From Pachypanchax playfairii (taxonomy: Eukaryota > Chordata > Actinopteri > Cyprinodontiformes > Aplocheilidae), in contig SSNP01000084.1 of NCBI GenBank assembly GCA_006937955.1, forward strand, positions 192,546 through 256,545: a DNA stretch of 64,000 bases. Reading direction: 5' to 3'. The first letter of the stretch is position 1. Each line of letters starts with the position of its first letter. This document shows, piece after piece, positions 15,001 through 25,487 of this stretch. The position numbers were made by a program, and so were the translations under genes. The notes under the pieces are model-generated. The model saw only the letters and a program-made list of their open reading frames with translations. It did not search any database and had not been told where the DNA came from.

Positions 15001-16844
15001 TCTCGGGAGGTTCCAGGGTAAAGTGTCCCCCGGTGCGGGAGACGCCGATCCGGATTTAACACTGTAATCATCCTCGTCTGAGATGTCCGCCGAGGAAGAC
15101 ATGGAGCAGAGCAGGGAAGGGTTCCCCGAACTGGAGCTCTGGGAGACAAAAGGAAATGAACAATATCTTGATTAGCCAACACACACAAAGAGAGGAAGAT
15201 TAGCTGAATAAATAAAACCACAAGGAGCAAGACAGAGATAGCTTTTTTTTTTTTTTTTTTTTTTTACCATGTCAGGTCAAGGTGCGTAATTGCGCGCATG
15301 TTAAACGTGACATGAGCCACCAGTCTGCAGTGACCCAAAACAATAAAAGACTGAGCCAAATAAAAGCAAGACGAAAAGCAATAGTGTCTGGCTCCCCCGC
15401 CAGGTCAGGACTAAGACTTACCAGAGTATACATGGAGACCTGTCAGCTGGAAGAAAAGAATTATAATCCTAATCGAATATCATTAGCGTCAAGCGCTTGT
15501 TTTTGGAGATGCCACGCCCTTTAAACGATGCTCCGGTCACGCGTTTGTCCCCTTATGGCAGCATTAGGGATGCGGGGTGATGTCACATCTCAGGACAGAA
15601 AGGATGGTACTGTGTGTGCTGCCGAGCTCCGATCTGGACCGTGATGGGAGAGCAGACTGCATGTGGCTGCGCGTCATCCTCCAGCAGCCAACAACAGCAG
15701 CTCCAGCAGTGATGAGGGGCGTTAGAGCGCCATCCCTCACACAAAGAGTGTCATGGCAACCAACAGCCCCATCACAACCTGGAGCTTTAAGTTTAATAGT
15801 AATAAGTTAAATATTATTTTTAGATCAGTTACGCTAGAGAACAGCTGAGAAGAGGGATTGTTCCTTTAGGATTGATTTATGTCCGTCGACATAGTTCGAC
15901 TCCTTGATAAGTTAAAATGATGAATGAGTTGTTTTCTTTAGTAATTTCCTGCTGCACCCTGACACTCCCGAGGTTGAGTAACAGGGTAAACACACACAAT
16001 CACGTCATAAAGTAGATGGGTTGGGTGCAAAACACAAGTACAGTCACGTTCACTTTAGTTTTTAATTAATCTCAATTTAATTATATCCTCAGCAGGTTGT
16101 TGTGGTCACTGTGGAATGTAAAGACATGATTCGGATCATCCTGCAGGTGATGGATGTTGTTTCTTCAGGACCAAAGAGAAAGATTTGTTGTTAAAAATAG
16201 ATGCTGCTGAGCTGATCATGGACGCATGGATAAAATTAGCAACCGTTTCATCGCTTCTTGTCGGGATAAAACAGATTACAGTTACTTTTTTGATGAGATC
16301 AATTTATTCAGAACAGGATGTAAAAACTAAACAATCTGCAACTTATGGGAATATGTTTCTTTCAGTTATGATATACAATTCTCCTGTGCATTTAGTATTA
16401 AAGTAAATCACTAAAGATGAAAAGTTCAAAGGTTAAAGAACCACCTTCATCATATAATTGTTCATCTTCCTCATGATGGAGTCTTTGCAGATTAGTTTCC
16501 TTCAAATTGATTAGATAACAAGGAGTGCAATATGGAATATTTCTTGTATGACCTGTGTGTACATTAAAACACCTTTTATATTTATGTCAGAGTCGATGAC
16601 GCCTTCTTTGAGCGCAGATGAAACAAAGACACAACTGCATTTCCTCCACTTCCTGTCAGTGTGACTCTTAGAAGGTCATTTAAAGAGATAAGCTGATTTT
16701 AATCTCACATGCAGTAAATATATACCTATCAAGACAATCGATAATTGATGCATCTGTAATTGCATCACAAACTCTACATGATGGGAGAATTAAAATCAGC
16801 TCTGCTTGAAAACAACCACATTGGTTTAAGGTATTAGAAGAGCA

Positions 16845-16877
<33 letters not shown>

Positions 16878-19229
16878 TGTGTTTCATGAATCTAAAATTA
16901 GAGATCTGTTTTTTAAAAGAAAAAGGATCATAATAAATCAGCCCAAACAAATCCAACTTCACTGTGACCACACCTAAAATGTTCTCCCGCCCTGTTGTGA
17001 GCTTTAATCATCCTGTAGTTAAACATTCAAATGATCTATATGTTTGCATGAAGGATTGGGCTGTTTCTCTCCACGGTTTAGTATTTGACTACATAATCTG
17101 AAAAAGATTAGGGTTTTAAAGAATGGTAAACAGTGCAGGAGGTTCAGGGAAGAATCAGGAAAACTGCAGGATCAAACCTGTTGGACGACATTAGACTTTC
17201 ATGGACAGTGTTGCTATTCTAGTTTCTGCTTGGAAGCAGTAAATATTGTCTAGATCTGTTGTTTCAGAGAAAAATATTAAAATGATGATGATGCATAGTA
17301 AATTATCTTCATGTAATTACTTAAAAATCTTCATTTTGTGTGTGAATTTCTAATGTTTCATCCCATATGGTTATCTGTGCCAGAATTGAACCTTTTAGTT
17401 CACACAACCTTTAAACAGACCAAAAGAACATCCAGATGCAAGAACTTTAAAGAGACATCAGTGTCTCCGAAACTGGAACCTGGAGCTTTAACAGTATACA
17501 CAATGTTTGTCATGGTTGCAGGAGAAATACCTACTGCTTTACGTGTAGGAGTGACTTGCACCGACTGGTAAAACTCTGGCAGGAGTCTTTTCTTCACTTT
17601 ACGCTTCCTCAGCGTCGATGATAAGTCGGGTTCACTCTCTGGAACCTCGACCAGATTGGGTTTTTCTTCCGTCACTCGAGCATGTATGCCTCTTCTTAAG
17701 TGACGAGGACTGTGCCTGAAACACTGAGAAACACCATCAATGTGTTAAACTGGGAATAGAATGTGTTTTCAGTCAAGTGCTGGAGAAATTTAGCATTTTC
17801 ATTCAATTTTAACATGCAAAAGCTTTATTGTCTTAGAGGGTTTTCAAATATAACAACTGAAGAATTTAACTGGCAAAACTGCCCAGCTGTTTAAAGTCTG
17901 TTATTATTCTGTTGATATTCGATATAATAGCTAATGATGGTGTTATGCTTTTAGGATAGGTGTGAAATTTTAAGCTTCATTGTGTAAAAATCAACAAACA
18001 ATTTTAAAAACATTTTAGCATTTGTGTCCATGTCATTTTTTCTGTAAAAGTTATTATTTTACATCTCAGTCCTACTGAAGTGTCCTTGATAATGATACAT
18101 GATCCATGCAGATACATGAGCCAGTGGAGATTCAGCATCCCGTAGTTCAATAACATAACCCACAGAGGAAACACTGCTCTTGTTTTTGTACTTTTCTAAC
18201 CTTGGAGAATCACAAACTCAGGGTTTTAAAATGTTTTCTTTTGTAGAAATGAAACTAAAAGAAGCTGTGAGGAATTTAGAATAATAGCTAATCATATTTC
18301 TAAAAGTTTATTAGAACATTCCTTACTTGGCATCTATTTATTTTAGTTTTTTTAGAATAACATCCAAATGACAGTAAGTAACCTTAAACCATCTGACGCT
18401 TCTTTCATGCGTAAAACTGGGATTTTAACGACATCTGATGCCTTTACACGTGACCATTCCACCTGGATCTTATAACTGCATTATAAGATGTTTAAACTTC
18501 ATTGTCCCTCACAACAGAACAGCCTGTATCTTTGCTCATATTATAATATAAAACTGCCAAATCACCCACATTATTCATCGTTTACACATGCGCATTGCGC
18601 ACACCATAATCCCCAAAATAGTCATGCAGTTGCCGAAAAAACTCCAAGTAAGCAGACTTTCTTTTATTAACATGCAGTGGTCATTACACATCAACAAATT
18701 TTACGTTTTTAATGAGTCTTAATGTGAAAAGTTTCTCCTACCTCAGAGCGAAAATGATGCGTTCGGAGACCAACTACAAAACAGATAATAAACGTTACAG
18801 TAGAATATAAAGATCAGACATTATTATCATCAACTGAGACACGAAGGATTTCGAAGTTTATGATATCAACAGAGAGACAATTTGTTTTCATGCACAGTGA
18901 CGCGTTCAAACTCGTGTCATCTGAGAGATTAAGCAGCTTATATCTGATGGCTGCTGCTGCGAGTGGCGTGAACAGAGGCAGACTGCCATGCAAAGCCTTG
19001 AAGAGTCAGGATGAAGAGATGCGACCGGCCTGAGCTCATACTCACCGCGGCTCCTGGAGCGTCCACCGGAGAAAACGGATTTTATTGGATGCTTCCCATC
19101 TCGAAGTCTGCGATGCCAGCAGCAGAAAAACAAAATAGTCGCAACGGTTCCAAGCAAAAGCAGCAACAACAACAACACACACTGAATGCTATACGGCCTA
19201 AGCAGGACTAAAAACGCTGCAGCGATCAT
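58..19229 (-). CDS. dst: dystonin (BPAG1), membrane-anchored isoform 2 N-terminus and first CH-domain exons; partial
   Basis: Giant spectraplakin linking actin, microtubules and intermediate filaments; only its 5' end is here. Coding exons: 19229-19046, 18773-18742, 17723-17535, 15138-14925, 2362-2301, 147-58; all phases join (1,0,0,1,0,0). The start MIAAAFLVLLRPYSIQC is that of mammalian BPAG1a2/b2. A leucine-rich membrane segment follows (about residues 15-37), then RSRSR, THHFRSE, HSPRHLRR and the basic RKRKVKKR. The 15.1 kb exon carries SMSSSADISDEDDY, GDTLPWNLP and LDPAERAVLRIA. The 2.3 kb exon (DERDRVQKKTFTKWINQHL) and the 0.1 kb exon (NDLYEDLQDGHNLISLLEV) begin CH1 of the actin-binding domain. 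In mammals this isoform localises to the nuclear envelope/perinuclear membranes. The protein continues off the left edge. Identity is very secure; exact edges are inferred from splice consensus. Confidence 0.96.
148..2300 (-). other. dst: dst intron between the first two CH1 exons
   Basis: AT-rich intronic sequence with a poly-A run near 652-671. No convincing exon, RNA gene or element with recognisable ends was seen; open frames here show no known protein similarity. Confidence 0.75.
3245..3815 (-). pseudogene. decayed Tc1/mariner-like transposase remnant
   Basis: The stretch closely follows the common fish Tc1-like transposase sequence read in reverse. Landmarks on the + strand are CCCAACTCC with ACCATAATACACCCTCCACC near 3324-3365, TTTACACCACTGCATCC near 3395-3412, and ATCCTATCACAGTAACAT near 3712-3729. 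The GCGACCCATTC at about 3741 is the complement of the usual Met-Gly-Arg-Ser transposase start (ATG at 3749, minus strand). It spans only about half a transposase, has internal deletions and no open frame, and clear terminal repeats are missing. It is a dead copy in a dst intron; the assignment rests on recognised family sequence. Confidence 0.8.
8833..9429. mobile_element. MITE-like non-autonomous DNA transposon, copy 1
   Basis: A ~597-bp element with inverted ends: TTAAAGAGGCCCTT at the left and AATGGCCTCTTTAA at the right, so TTAA flanks an AGAGGCC terminal repeat. It has no coding capacity. A second diverged copy at 52.1 kb shares the left end, the internal CTACAGGTGTTCTTAC, GCATGCCATGCG-like and CTCATAGGCTAGTTTGTTAG blocks, and the right end. 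The TTAA flanks suggest a TTAA-targeting (piggyBac-type) transposase, but the TTAA could instead belong to the repeat itself. Confidence 0.8.
11648..12342. mobile_element. MITE-like element with CCCTGTCCCAAT termini
   Basis: About 690 bp bounded by imperfect inverted repeats. The left end reads CCCTGTCCCAATGCCCGCAC; the right end, reverse-complemented, reads CCCTCTCCCAATACTCGCAC. Internal copies of the GTCCCAATACTGC motif and ACTTGC/GCAAGT words occur near both ends. There is no coding capacity. The termini resemble ISL2EU/PIF-type fish elements, but superfamily and target-site duplication cannot be fixed by eye. Confidence 0.65.
13941..14028 (-). CDS. dst: dystonin isoform 1 alternative first coding exon
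   Basis: The 88-nt exon starts at ATG 14028 and encodes 29 residues beginning MAQYAPQAYALSDEQEYLQ and ending EDVLEKYK, plus one base. The donor is AAAG|gtaggg. It corresponds to the short N-terminus of mammalian BPAG1a1/b1, which reads EEQEYLQAYEDVLERYK before DERDKVQ. The one-base overhang joins in frame to the 2362-2301 exon (G+AT gives the Asp of DERDRVQ), exactly as the isoform 2 exon at 14.9 kb does. So this is an alternative promoter/first exon, not a cassette. A GC box and an inverted CCAAT box lie about 150-180 bp upstream. Confidence 0.93.
14029..14924 (-). other. dst: dst intron upstream of the isoform 1 exon
   Basis: Contains the likely 5' UTR and promoter of isoform 1 in its first 250 bp (listed separately). 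The rest is AT-rich and no other exon was recognised. Confidence 0.6.
14177..14206 (-). promoter_or_regulatory. dst: candidate promoter elements of dst isoform 1
   Basis: Read on the minus strand there is an inverted CCAAT box (CCTATTGG, 14206-14199) and a GC box (GGGGCGG, 14183-14177), 150-180 bp upstream of the isoform 1 ATG. Position and spacing suit a TATA-less promoter. The transcription start itself is not determined. Confidence 0.5.
15139..17534 (-). other. dst: dst intron
   Basis: Intron between the third and fourth isoform 2 exons. It holds a poly-T tract at about 15243-15265 and an (AAT)n microsatellite at 16845-16876. No exon was supported. Confidence 0.7.
16845..16876. repeat. 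(AAT)n microsatellite
   Basis: About ten perfect AAT units inside a dst intron. Confidence 0.95.
17724..18741 (-). other. dst: dst intron
   Basis: Gene-free intron between isoform 2 exons 2 and 3; only AT-rich unique-looking sequence was seen. Confidence 0.7.
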
Positions 19230-20880
19230 TCTAAGACGAAATGTAGGCCAGTTCCTTCAGCTTCTGATAGCTGGATCTTCTCTTGTAGCTCCACCGCTCA
19301 AAGCTCTTGATGCAGATAAAGACGCTCGCTGACATGCGTGAAGCATCACACTGTAAACGTGGAGAGGGTCAAAGAGAACAGTCCACACTCCTGATAACAT
19401 GATTGTGAGAGACAACGCATGACTCAGCAGAGGGGGCTTTATTTATTTATTTATTTTCTACCAGGGGCAGAGAGTCAGCAGATTCATCCCAGGCAGTTTT
19501 TCATCTGCTGCAGAGCGACCTGCCCAGAGAGATGCTGCAATAGTCAAACTCACCTTAACCACTTTGTTATGGTGGGTTTTTTGAAAATATATTTTCTTTA
19601 CCCCTGAGTGTTTTTTGTTCTAGATCGTTTGGAAACGACACGAACAATCTTGTATTTAGCTAACTTTACCCACAGTCATGATATAAACCCGAAGGTTGAC
19701 ATTGTTTGGCTTCACAGTTGTTTTAATGATGAAGAAAGGTGTGATTAAATTAAATGTATTTACGTCAGTAATTTTCACAAACTATAAAATGTGAATATTG
19801 TCTGTGTTTGTCAAATGTTGTTAAATCTGCCTTGATGAATCCGTCAGAAGCTTGTGGGGCGCAGCGGCCAGCAGGGGGCGCCAAAGTTAATCTACAAACC
19901 TGCAACATTTAGACGTTTCCTGCCTAATGTCGAGCTAATTATAGTAGAATAAAAGTAAATGTGTAATTTAGAGATGGAAATAAAATATGAATATTTTTTA
20001 GTTTGTTGTCGATGTTGATGGTTTTAGATCATGTGCTGAGTTTCATAGTTAAACGGTTAAATTGCACGATTTTGCTGAATGTCTCCAGGTCTGATGGAGG
20101 ATCCGTAGTAAACTAGATTTACTCTAAACAAGAAGTATCATTAAGAGAGTTAACCATAATCTCTCTCTTTTTATTTTTGATGAAAATAATTGTGAGGAAA
20201 TGAACTTGGCTAGAATCAGCTGAAGCTGTAATCCCAGAAGACTTAAAACTTTCAACTGCAAACTTGTTTAAGAATGTTTTAAAGGGTTTAAAGCTGCTGA
20301 GAAGTTTTAAAAGCATCAGTTTCTGAGTTATGAGAAAAGTTAAACAATCCTGTGTTCTGTTCCTATAAATTGAGTGTAAAAACGTCCTGTTGCCAATAGA
20401 GACATGCCTGTAAACAAATCCGGTGGATCAGTCTGTTTCTTCTCATTCATTAAATCCCTAAATGATTAATAAACATGATAACTTAAACAAGTCTAATTTT
20501 ATTCTGTGTTTTTATTGTTTTTCGGAACAGCTGATCAAGTCGATGCAGCTCAGGAGGTAAAGCTGTTCAAAGATTCTTCAGAAAGAGAAGTCAAATTGAC
20601 ATTTCTGTAGACAGAACAGTTTTTATGTAGGTTGTGTTCTTACAACTCAGCTAGACTAAACATTTTTCATTGAAACATAATAAGTTATATATAAAAAACA
20701 GATTAGAAATTGAAAGGCTACAAACAGGCTTTAGTGCAGCATATTTACATTTACCAAGTCACACCATTAAGTGTTTGAATTTAAATTTTGGGCAATAAAC
20801 TCAATAAATAGGTGACTGATTGATACATGGCTGTTGGCTTGTTCTGAAAATTATTCACAAAAAGATAATCTAGTGTTGAA
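19230..20880. other. intergenic region between dst promoter side and spef1-like gene
   Basis: Contains the unmapped 5' UTR/promoter of dst isoform 2 just right of 19229, a short TTTA run near 19438-19456 and a strong CTCF-type motif at 19868-19882 (listed). No further gene was recognised. Confidence 0.65.
19868..19882 (+). promoter_or_regulatory. candidate CTCF binding site
   Basis: CCAGCAGGGGGCGCC matches the vertebrate CTCF core consensus along its whole length. It lies between the dst isoform 2 first exon and the 3' end of the spef1-like gene, a sensible insulator position. Occupancy is inferred. Confidence 0.65.
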
Positions 20881-22446
20881 TTATTCATAGTCAAAAGAAT
20901 TCTTCTTGGTCAGTTTTTGGATCTGCATGTCCCTCAGCTCCACCAGACGCTCCAGTTTCTCCACTTTTCTCTGCAGGATCTGCACAACAGAGAGCTTTAT
21001 TTGTAGATGTTCTGCTGGAGGATTTCCTGTATGCAAGTGTGTATTTGACTTGACCTTTGCCACCTCCAGAAAATCACGAATTGCACTGTCTTTTTTTGGG
21101 AGGAACTGCACAATGACTACAGGGTCTCTGGTTTTGTAACAAGCCTCCACAACATGATCCTGGTTTCTGTACAGTAAAACAAGACTTATCATCATAATCA
21201 CAGCTATTGTTAGAGATTATTTTGTGTCAGAAACAAACAAAACATTTTCATACATGGTTTTCTGTTTCCTCGTATCAATTTTCAGGTCAGCCAGCTCTGC
21301 CAAGATACTTGCTTCGGCATGCAGAAATTCTGCAAAAAGAGAAAAAAAACAACGGTAAATAAGGAGGAAAAAAGTTGCTATGGTCTAAAACCTTTAAAAG
21401 TTTATCCGAGAAATCTCATGAGCAGATGTGTGATAAAGAGAGGAAGAGAAGTGGCCACCACAAACAGAGCATCACCTTCCTGAGATATATCCAGGTTTCT
21501 GATGCACTTGTACTGTTTCTAAATCAAAAAGAGAACATAATCCCATCAAATCCAGACACATTGCATACACTACTTTAAACCATAGCTTATTAAGTCTGAA
21601 TACACACTGTTCTTTTGCTTGCGACGTCTGTCAGTTTTTGATCAATTTTCTCCTTGAGAGTGATCAGAACCGGCTCAATCGCAGCAGGAGAGCTGAGAAC
21701 AATCCTGCCTATCACTTCCTCAGGAACATGAACATCCAGCTTTGGAAACACCTTCCTGTTCGTACAACAAATAAAACAAAACAAACAAGTAAAAGGAGTG
21801 ATGTATTCTCATGACCAGATGATAAAGTCCAAAAAATATTTTAGCTTGGAATTTGTAACTAAAAAAAAAAAAAAAAAATAGACAAGCATGTTAGAGTTCT
21901 GTCCCTTTCATTCAGATGTTCAAAGGATTTAGATGTTTTATTGATTTGTTGGTTTTAGGAATGTTCTATACAAATTGTTAAATTAAAATTTCTGAAGACA
22001 TCACTGTGGATTTAGAGTCTGTTTTGAAATATGATAGTTATTATAATAATATGAAATGAATAATGATAATGAATGTTTTTTCGCCTGTTAAGGAGGTTCC
22101 AGTTTCTTGTCTTTTCCTCTGTGGAGTAGACAGGAAGCAGAACGCTGGTGAGTTCAATGAACTCAGGAAAATAATGTTTTATCACCTCAGCCGTCAACAC
22201 TGCAGAAAGTCGAGCAGAAAAACAGTCAGTTAACACGAGAAACTATGAAAAAAAAAAATTTAAATGAATCGTTATAGAGTAAAACAATGCGGTATAACTT
22301 CATTTGAGGACAAGGCTAAATAACAAACACTGTTTACCTCCATCGCTGAAATCTCTCCTCAACTTCCGCTTCGGTCTGGACAGCGGTATCTTGTCCAGCC
22401 ATGAAAGTAAATGTTCAACTTCATAATCTTCAAGCTTCCGATCCAT
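20881..22446 (-). CDS. spef1: SPEF1/CLAMP-like calponin-homology protein of cilia and flagella
   Basis: Six coding exons: 22446-22338, 22199-22085, 21755-21608, 21518-21476, 21329-21254, 21166-20881. They total 777 nt, 258 residues, and all phases join; the fourth exon is only 43 nt. The N-terminal CH domain (about residues 8-115) carries WLDKIPLSRPKRKL, RDFSDGV, AEVIKHYFPE and NWNLLNRKV, the SPEF1 hallmarks. The C-terminus has a short coiled coil (KVEKLERLVELRDMQIQKL) like that of SPEF1. SPEF1 binds and bundles microtubules, for example in the central apparatus of motile cilia. Human SPEF1 is about 236 residues, so the length fits. A perfect X-box lies 89 bp upstream of the ATG. The second intron starts with GC. 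It may be a teleost paralogue (spef1-like) rather than the direct orthologue. Confidence 0.88.
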
Positions 22447-22534
22447 TTTCTTGAAACAACCTCGTTTTTTTACCAGTTTAAAGCAATGAACACAGTTAGC
22501 TTCTTAGCATCGTGCGAGCTAAAGTTTTGAAGAC

Positions 22535-22547
22535 GTTGCCAGGCAAC
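22535..22547. promoter_or_regulatory. RFX X-box upstream of the spef1-like gene
   Basis: GTTGCCAGGCAAC fits the X-box GTNRCC-N-RGYAAC exactly and is nearly palindromic. It sits 89 bp upstream of the start codon, the usual place in RFX-controlled ciliary genes. This supports a motile-cilium role. Confidence 0.8.
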
Positions 22548-22970
22548 CGCTGACACATTGAAGCTGCTCAAAATAAATTAGGCTAAATGAGGATCTCTTC
22601 ATTAAAGCTTGAACACATCACTTCAAATTATTCCATTAATATATTATATCAGACAACAAACTGCAAAATGTGTAATAATTACAGTAAAGTTACACTGCAA
22701 AGGGCTTATGGAATAAAAATAAATTAATCAATAGCCTATAAAACATTCGGCTGTAAGGATTATGTCATTAGCCTATGAGTTTCAAGACGAGGGAAAATCT
22801 TCATCTTTCCACCTGCTGAGTAATTTCCTGAACATGTCCATCTGAAACCGAAACCCTGTTCATTCCTATAAGAAGGAAGATAGCCTATTGCTAATAATAA
22901 CTGATAATAACCACCAGCACAATGTGGGATGAATTCTTAAATCAAGATTTCCAAACACCTCTGTTGATCA

Positions 22971-23045
22971 TTTTATTTTATTTTATTTTATTTTATTTTA
23001 TTTTATTTTATTTTATTTTATTTTATTTTATTTTATTTTATTTTA
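22971..23045. repeat. (TTTTA)15 pentanucleotide microsatellite
   Basis: Fifteen uninterrupted TTTTA units. Their perfection suggests recent, probably polymorphic, expansion. Confidence 0.98.
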
Positions 23046-23070
23046 AGTTTTGATTCTGTCTAAAATTTGG

Positions 23071-23086
23071 CCACCAGATGTCGCTG
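23071..23086 (+). promoter_or_regulatory. candidate CTCF binding site (one core mismatch)
   Basis: CCACCAGATGTCGCTG resembles the CCACCAGRTGGCGCTG form of the CTCF motif with one G-to-T change. It lies between the spef1-like gene and msx, just right of the TTTTA array. Confidence 0.45.
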
Positions 23087-24383
23087 TAACACAACTACTT
23101 TGATATTTATATTATAAACAATCGGAAGCGCGCGTGTCAAGTGTTTGTGCGCTTCTCTTTCAGGGCTTCTCTCCTCTCGTCATGGTCAGACTTCAGGAAA
23201 GAAGACAGAAGGAAATAACAGCTTTTTGTTCTCTGCCGCCTTTTTAACGTTGTTTGTCAAAAACATATTTGATAAGTCACTTTTAGGTGCTGAAGGTATC
23301 TGAATAAAAGGTCCTTTTGTACTGAGAAAATTTGAAAAACTTGTGTTTTATTTCAGTTTCACAAAGTGTCAAACCTGCCTTATATGGGAAATTCAACAAT
23401 AACAAAAAAGGCATCCGGTTTGAATATTTGAAATTCACACGTAGCTGACTTATCTTATATTTTCATATTCTTACAAACTTTGCCTTGAGATGTAACAGCA
23501 CATGCATGTGACAGTTCGGTAAACTTTCATTTGCAGATATGTTTGCTTTGAAATTTTAACACAGTGATAAGAAAGTATTTTTAAAAAATATTTTCCAGAT
23601 GTTTCCTGGTAGCTAATTGTTTACTCTTCCAACCCCAATAAACCAAACTCCAACAGTGAACAGGTTTTGTTCACGGCTCAGGAAAGTTTAGTTAATTTTG
23701 AAAGGGATTTGTAAGTATTTTCTAACTAAATTATTTAATTTTCTAAGGGGCATTTTGATGCAGATGAATGAACGAATCAAGCTTTGGATATTTGTGGAAT
23801 GATTTTATGCCATTTGTTAATTATCTAAAATCAGTATTTAATAGAACTGTTTGGAGTTTTCTACACTCAAAAATGATCTTTGAAAATAAAATGTTTAAAA
23901 CTTCTCAGGTTTGTTTATCTAAATGTTCAGGAATTAGAAATGAATCCTCCCTCTCAAACCTTTTCCTTCTTTCAGGTTAATAAAATGTTGTTTTCAAAAT
24001 TTCAGTTTCGTCAATAAACTTTCATCCCCAACCCTCCACCCCAAAAAGAAGAAAACAAGCTGTGAAAGTGTGAGTCGGTAAATACATTTCAAAGTCAATA
24101 GCAAATAATTTACCTTGTAACCAGTTTTTCCTTTAATCGATAAAAAATATTTTTGTTGGTTATTCAAAGACTTGTATCACATTTCCTTAAATAATTTACT
24201 ACTTTAAAAATAAACATGCTCATTCTATCAAAATGTGTGTAAAATATGAAGCAATTATCTCCTTTACAAAAATAAATGTAGACCTTGTAGCTACATTGTT
24301 TTCAGAAAAAGGCGGTCACGTGCATATTTTGACTGATTATCACTCAATACTCTCGCATCGGTTCAGCTTAAAGTTAGTGAGAG

Positions 24384-25487
24384 TTAAGACAGATAGTACA
24401 TCCCATAAGGTCTGCTGAAGAGTCCCGATAAGGCCAGTCGAGGTCCGGTCAGAGCGTCATAGAGAGCCGGTGCGCCCATGGGTGCGCTCAGAGGGAAGGG
24501 GANGACAGAGGCCGGGAACAGCGACTTGGCGGTCAGCTTTAACCTCTCCACCTCGGCCTCCTGCAGTCTCTTGGCCTTGGCCCTGCGGTTCTGAAACCAG
24601 ATCTTGACCTGGGTCTCTGTGAGGTTCAGGGAACTAGAGAACTCGGCTCTCTCCGCGATGGAGAGGTACTGTTTCTGACGGAACTTTCTCTCCAAAGAAA
24701 GCAGCTGAGAGGTCGTGAAGGGGGTTCTGGGTTTTCTGTTGTTCTTGTGTTTCCGCAGGTTGCATGAGGTCGGGCTGGGAAGTCCTGGAAACAGATTTAC
24801 AGAGTCCAATTTATCAACACTGATGTTTTGAGACATCTTGATGTTTGGATTAAAGAACATGATTTGTACAAGTCGTTCAGCTGTTACTATGGAAACTTCT
24901 GTTTTTCTAAAAAAAACTTTAACCGAGTTGTAAAATGTAATATGATATTTATTATCAGTAGGTTTAATAAAACAACATTATTCGAGTCTTTTGTCAAACA
25001 TCCATCATAATTCAGACTTCATTATATTCTGCAATGCAGCTTCTCTTTTACCAAATAATTTGGATTTTTCTCCGGAACCTTTTAAACCTGTTAAATATTC
25101 TGAAATATTCCAGTTATTTTTTATGAAAAGGAGCATCACACACTCACTTGTAGGTGATGCGTCAGAACCCTGAAACCAGGTTCTAGTCTCACTGTCGCTG
25201 AAGTCCACCGCCTCCAGTTTGGAGACACAAACCCTCCTCGGTGACGCGCACTCGGTCTCAGTCCGGACGCAGCCCACAGACTCGGGGGCGCGGAGGCTCC
25301 TGGACGGAGGATTTCTGTCCGATATGATGGAATCCACACCGAAAGACAGATCTAAAACTCTGGTTTCACGTCTTCTGACAGGAGACATGTCCAGCTCGTC
25401 AGTTCCATCTCCAGCAGATCCTCTGTCCTCAGGTGTCTCACCCAGTGATCCCTGCGCAGGATTCATTACGCACGACTCTGGTGCCAT
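24384..25487 (-). CDS. Msx-family homeobox transcription factor
   Basis: Two exons, 25487-25148 and 24784-24384, give 246 residues; the donor is ACAA|gtgagt, the acceptor tttccag, and the intron position just upstream of the homeodomain is typical of Msx. The N-terminal eh1 Groucho-binding motif LSFGVDSIISD is at residues 47-57. The homeodomain (residues 129-188, 24740-24561) begins NRKPRTPFTTSQLLSLERKF and contains YLSIAERAEFSSSL and KIWFQNRRAKAKRLQ, all diagnostic for Msx. The tail ends GMYYLS, like Msx MYHLT ends. Msx proteins are repressors downstream of BMP/Wnt in neural crest, fin and dorsal neural tube. An N at 24503 leaves one residue unknown. Which paralogue this is cannot be settled by eye; linkage to dst makes msx3 (msxc) my best guess. 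Confidence 0.95.
24785..25147 (-). other. msx intron
   Basis: The single 363-bp intron of the msx gene, AT-rich with canonical GT...AG ends; nothing else was seen in it. Confidence 0.85.

Larger units (their letters stand above)
22447..24383. other. intergenic region between spef1-like and msx genes
   Basis: Contains the spef1-like promoter/X-box, a perfect 75-bp TTTTA array and a CTCF-like motif (both listed). The remainder (about 23.1-24.38 kb) is AT-rich and probably includes the msx 3' UTR. No further gene was seen. Confidence 0.65.

Noticed and set aside
14895..15230. 111-codon frame overlapping the fourth dst exon
   Set aside because: It is an out-of-frame shadow of the dst exon.
17535..17721. 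Acceptor at 17715 for the third dst exon
   Set aside because: It breaks phase with the preceding exon. The acceptor eight bases upstream (17723) restores frame and the conserved FRHSPRHLRR.
22971..23045. Regular array considered as CRISPR-like
   Set aside because: It is a simple pentanucleotide microsatellite without spacers, in a vertebrate genome.
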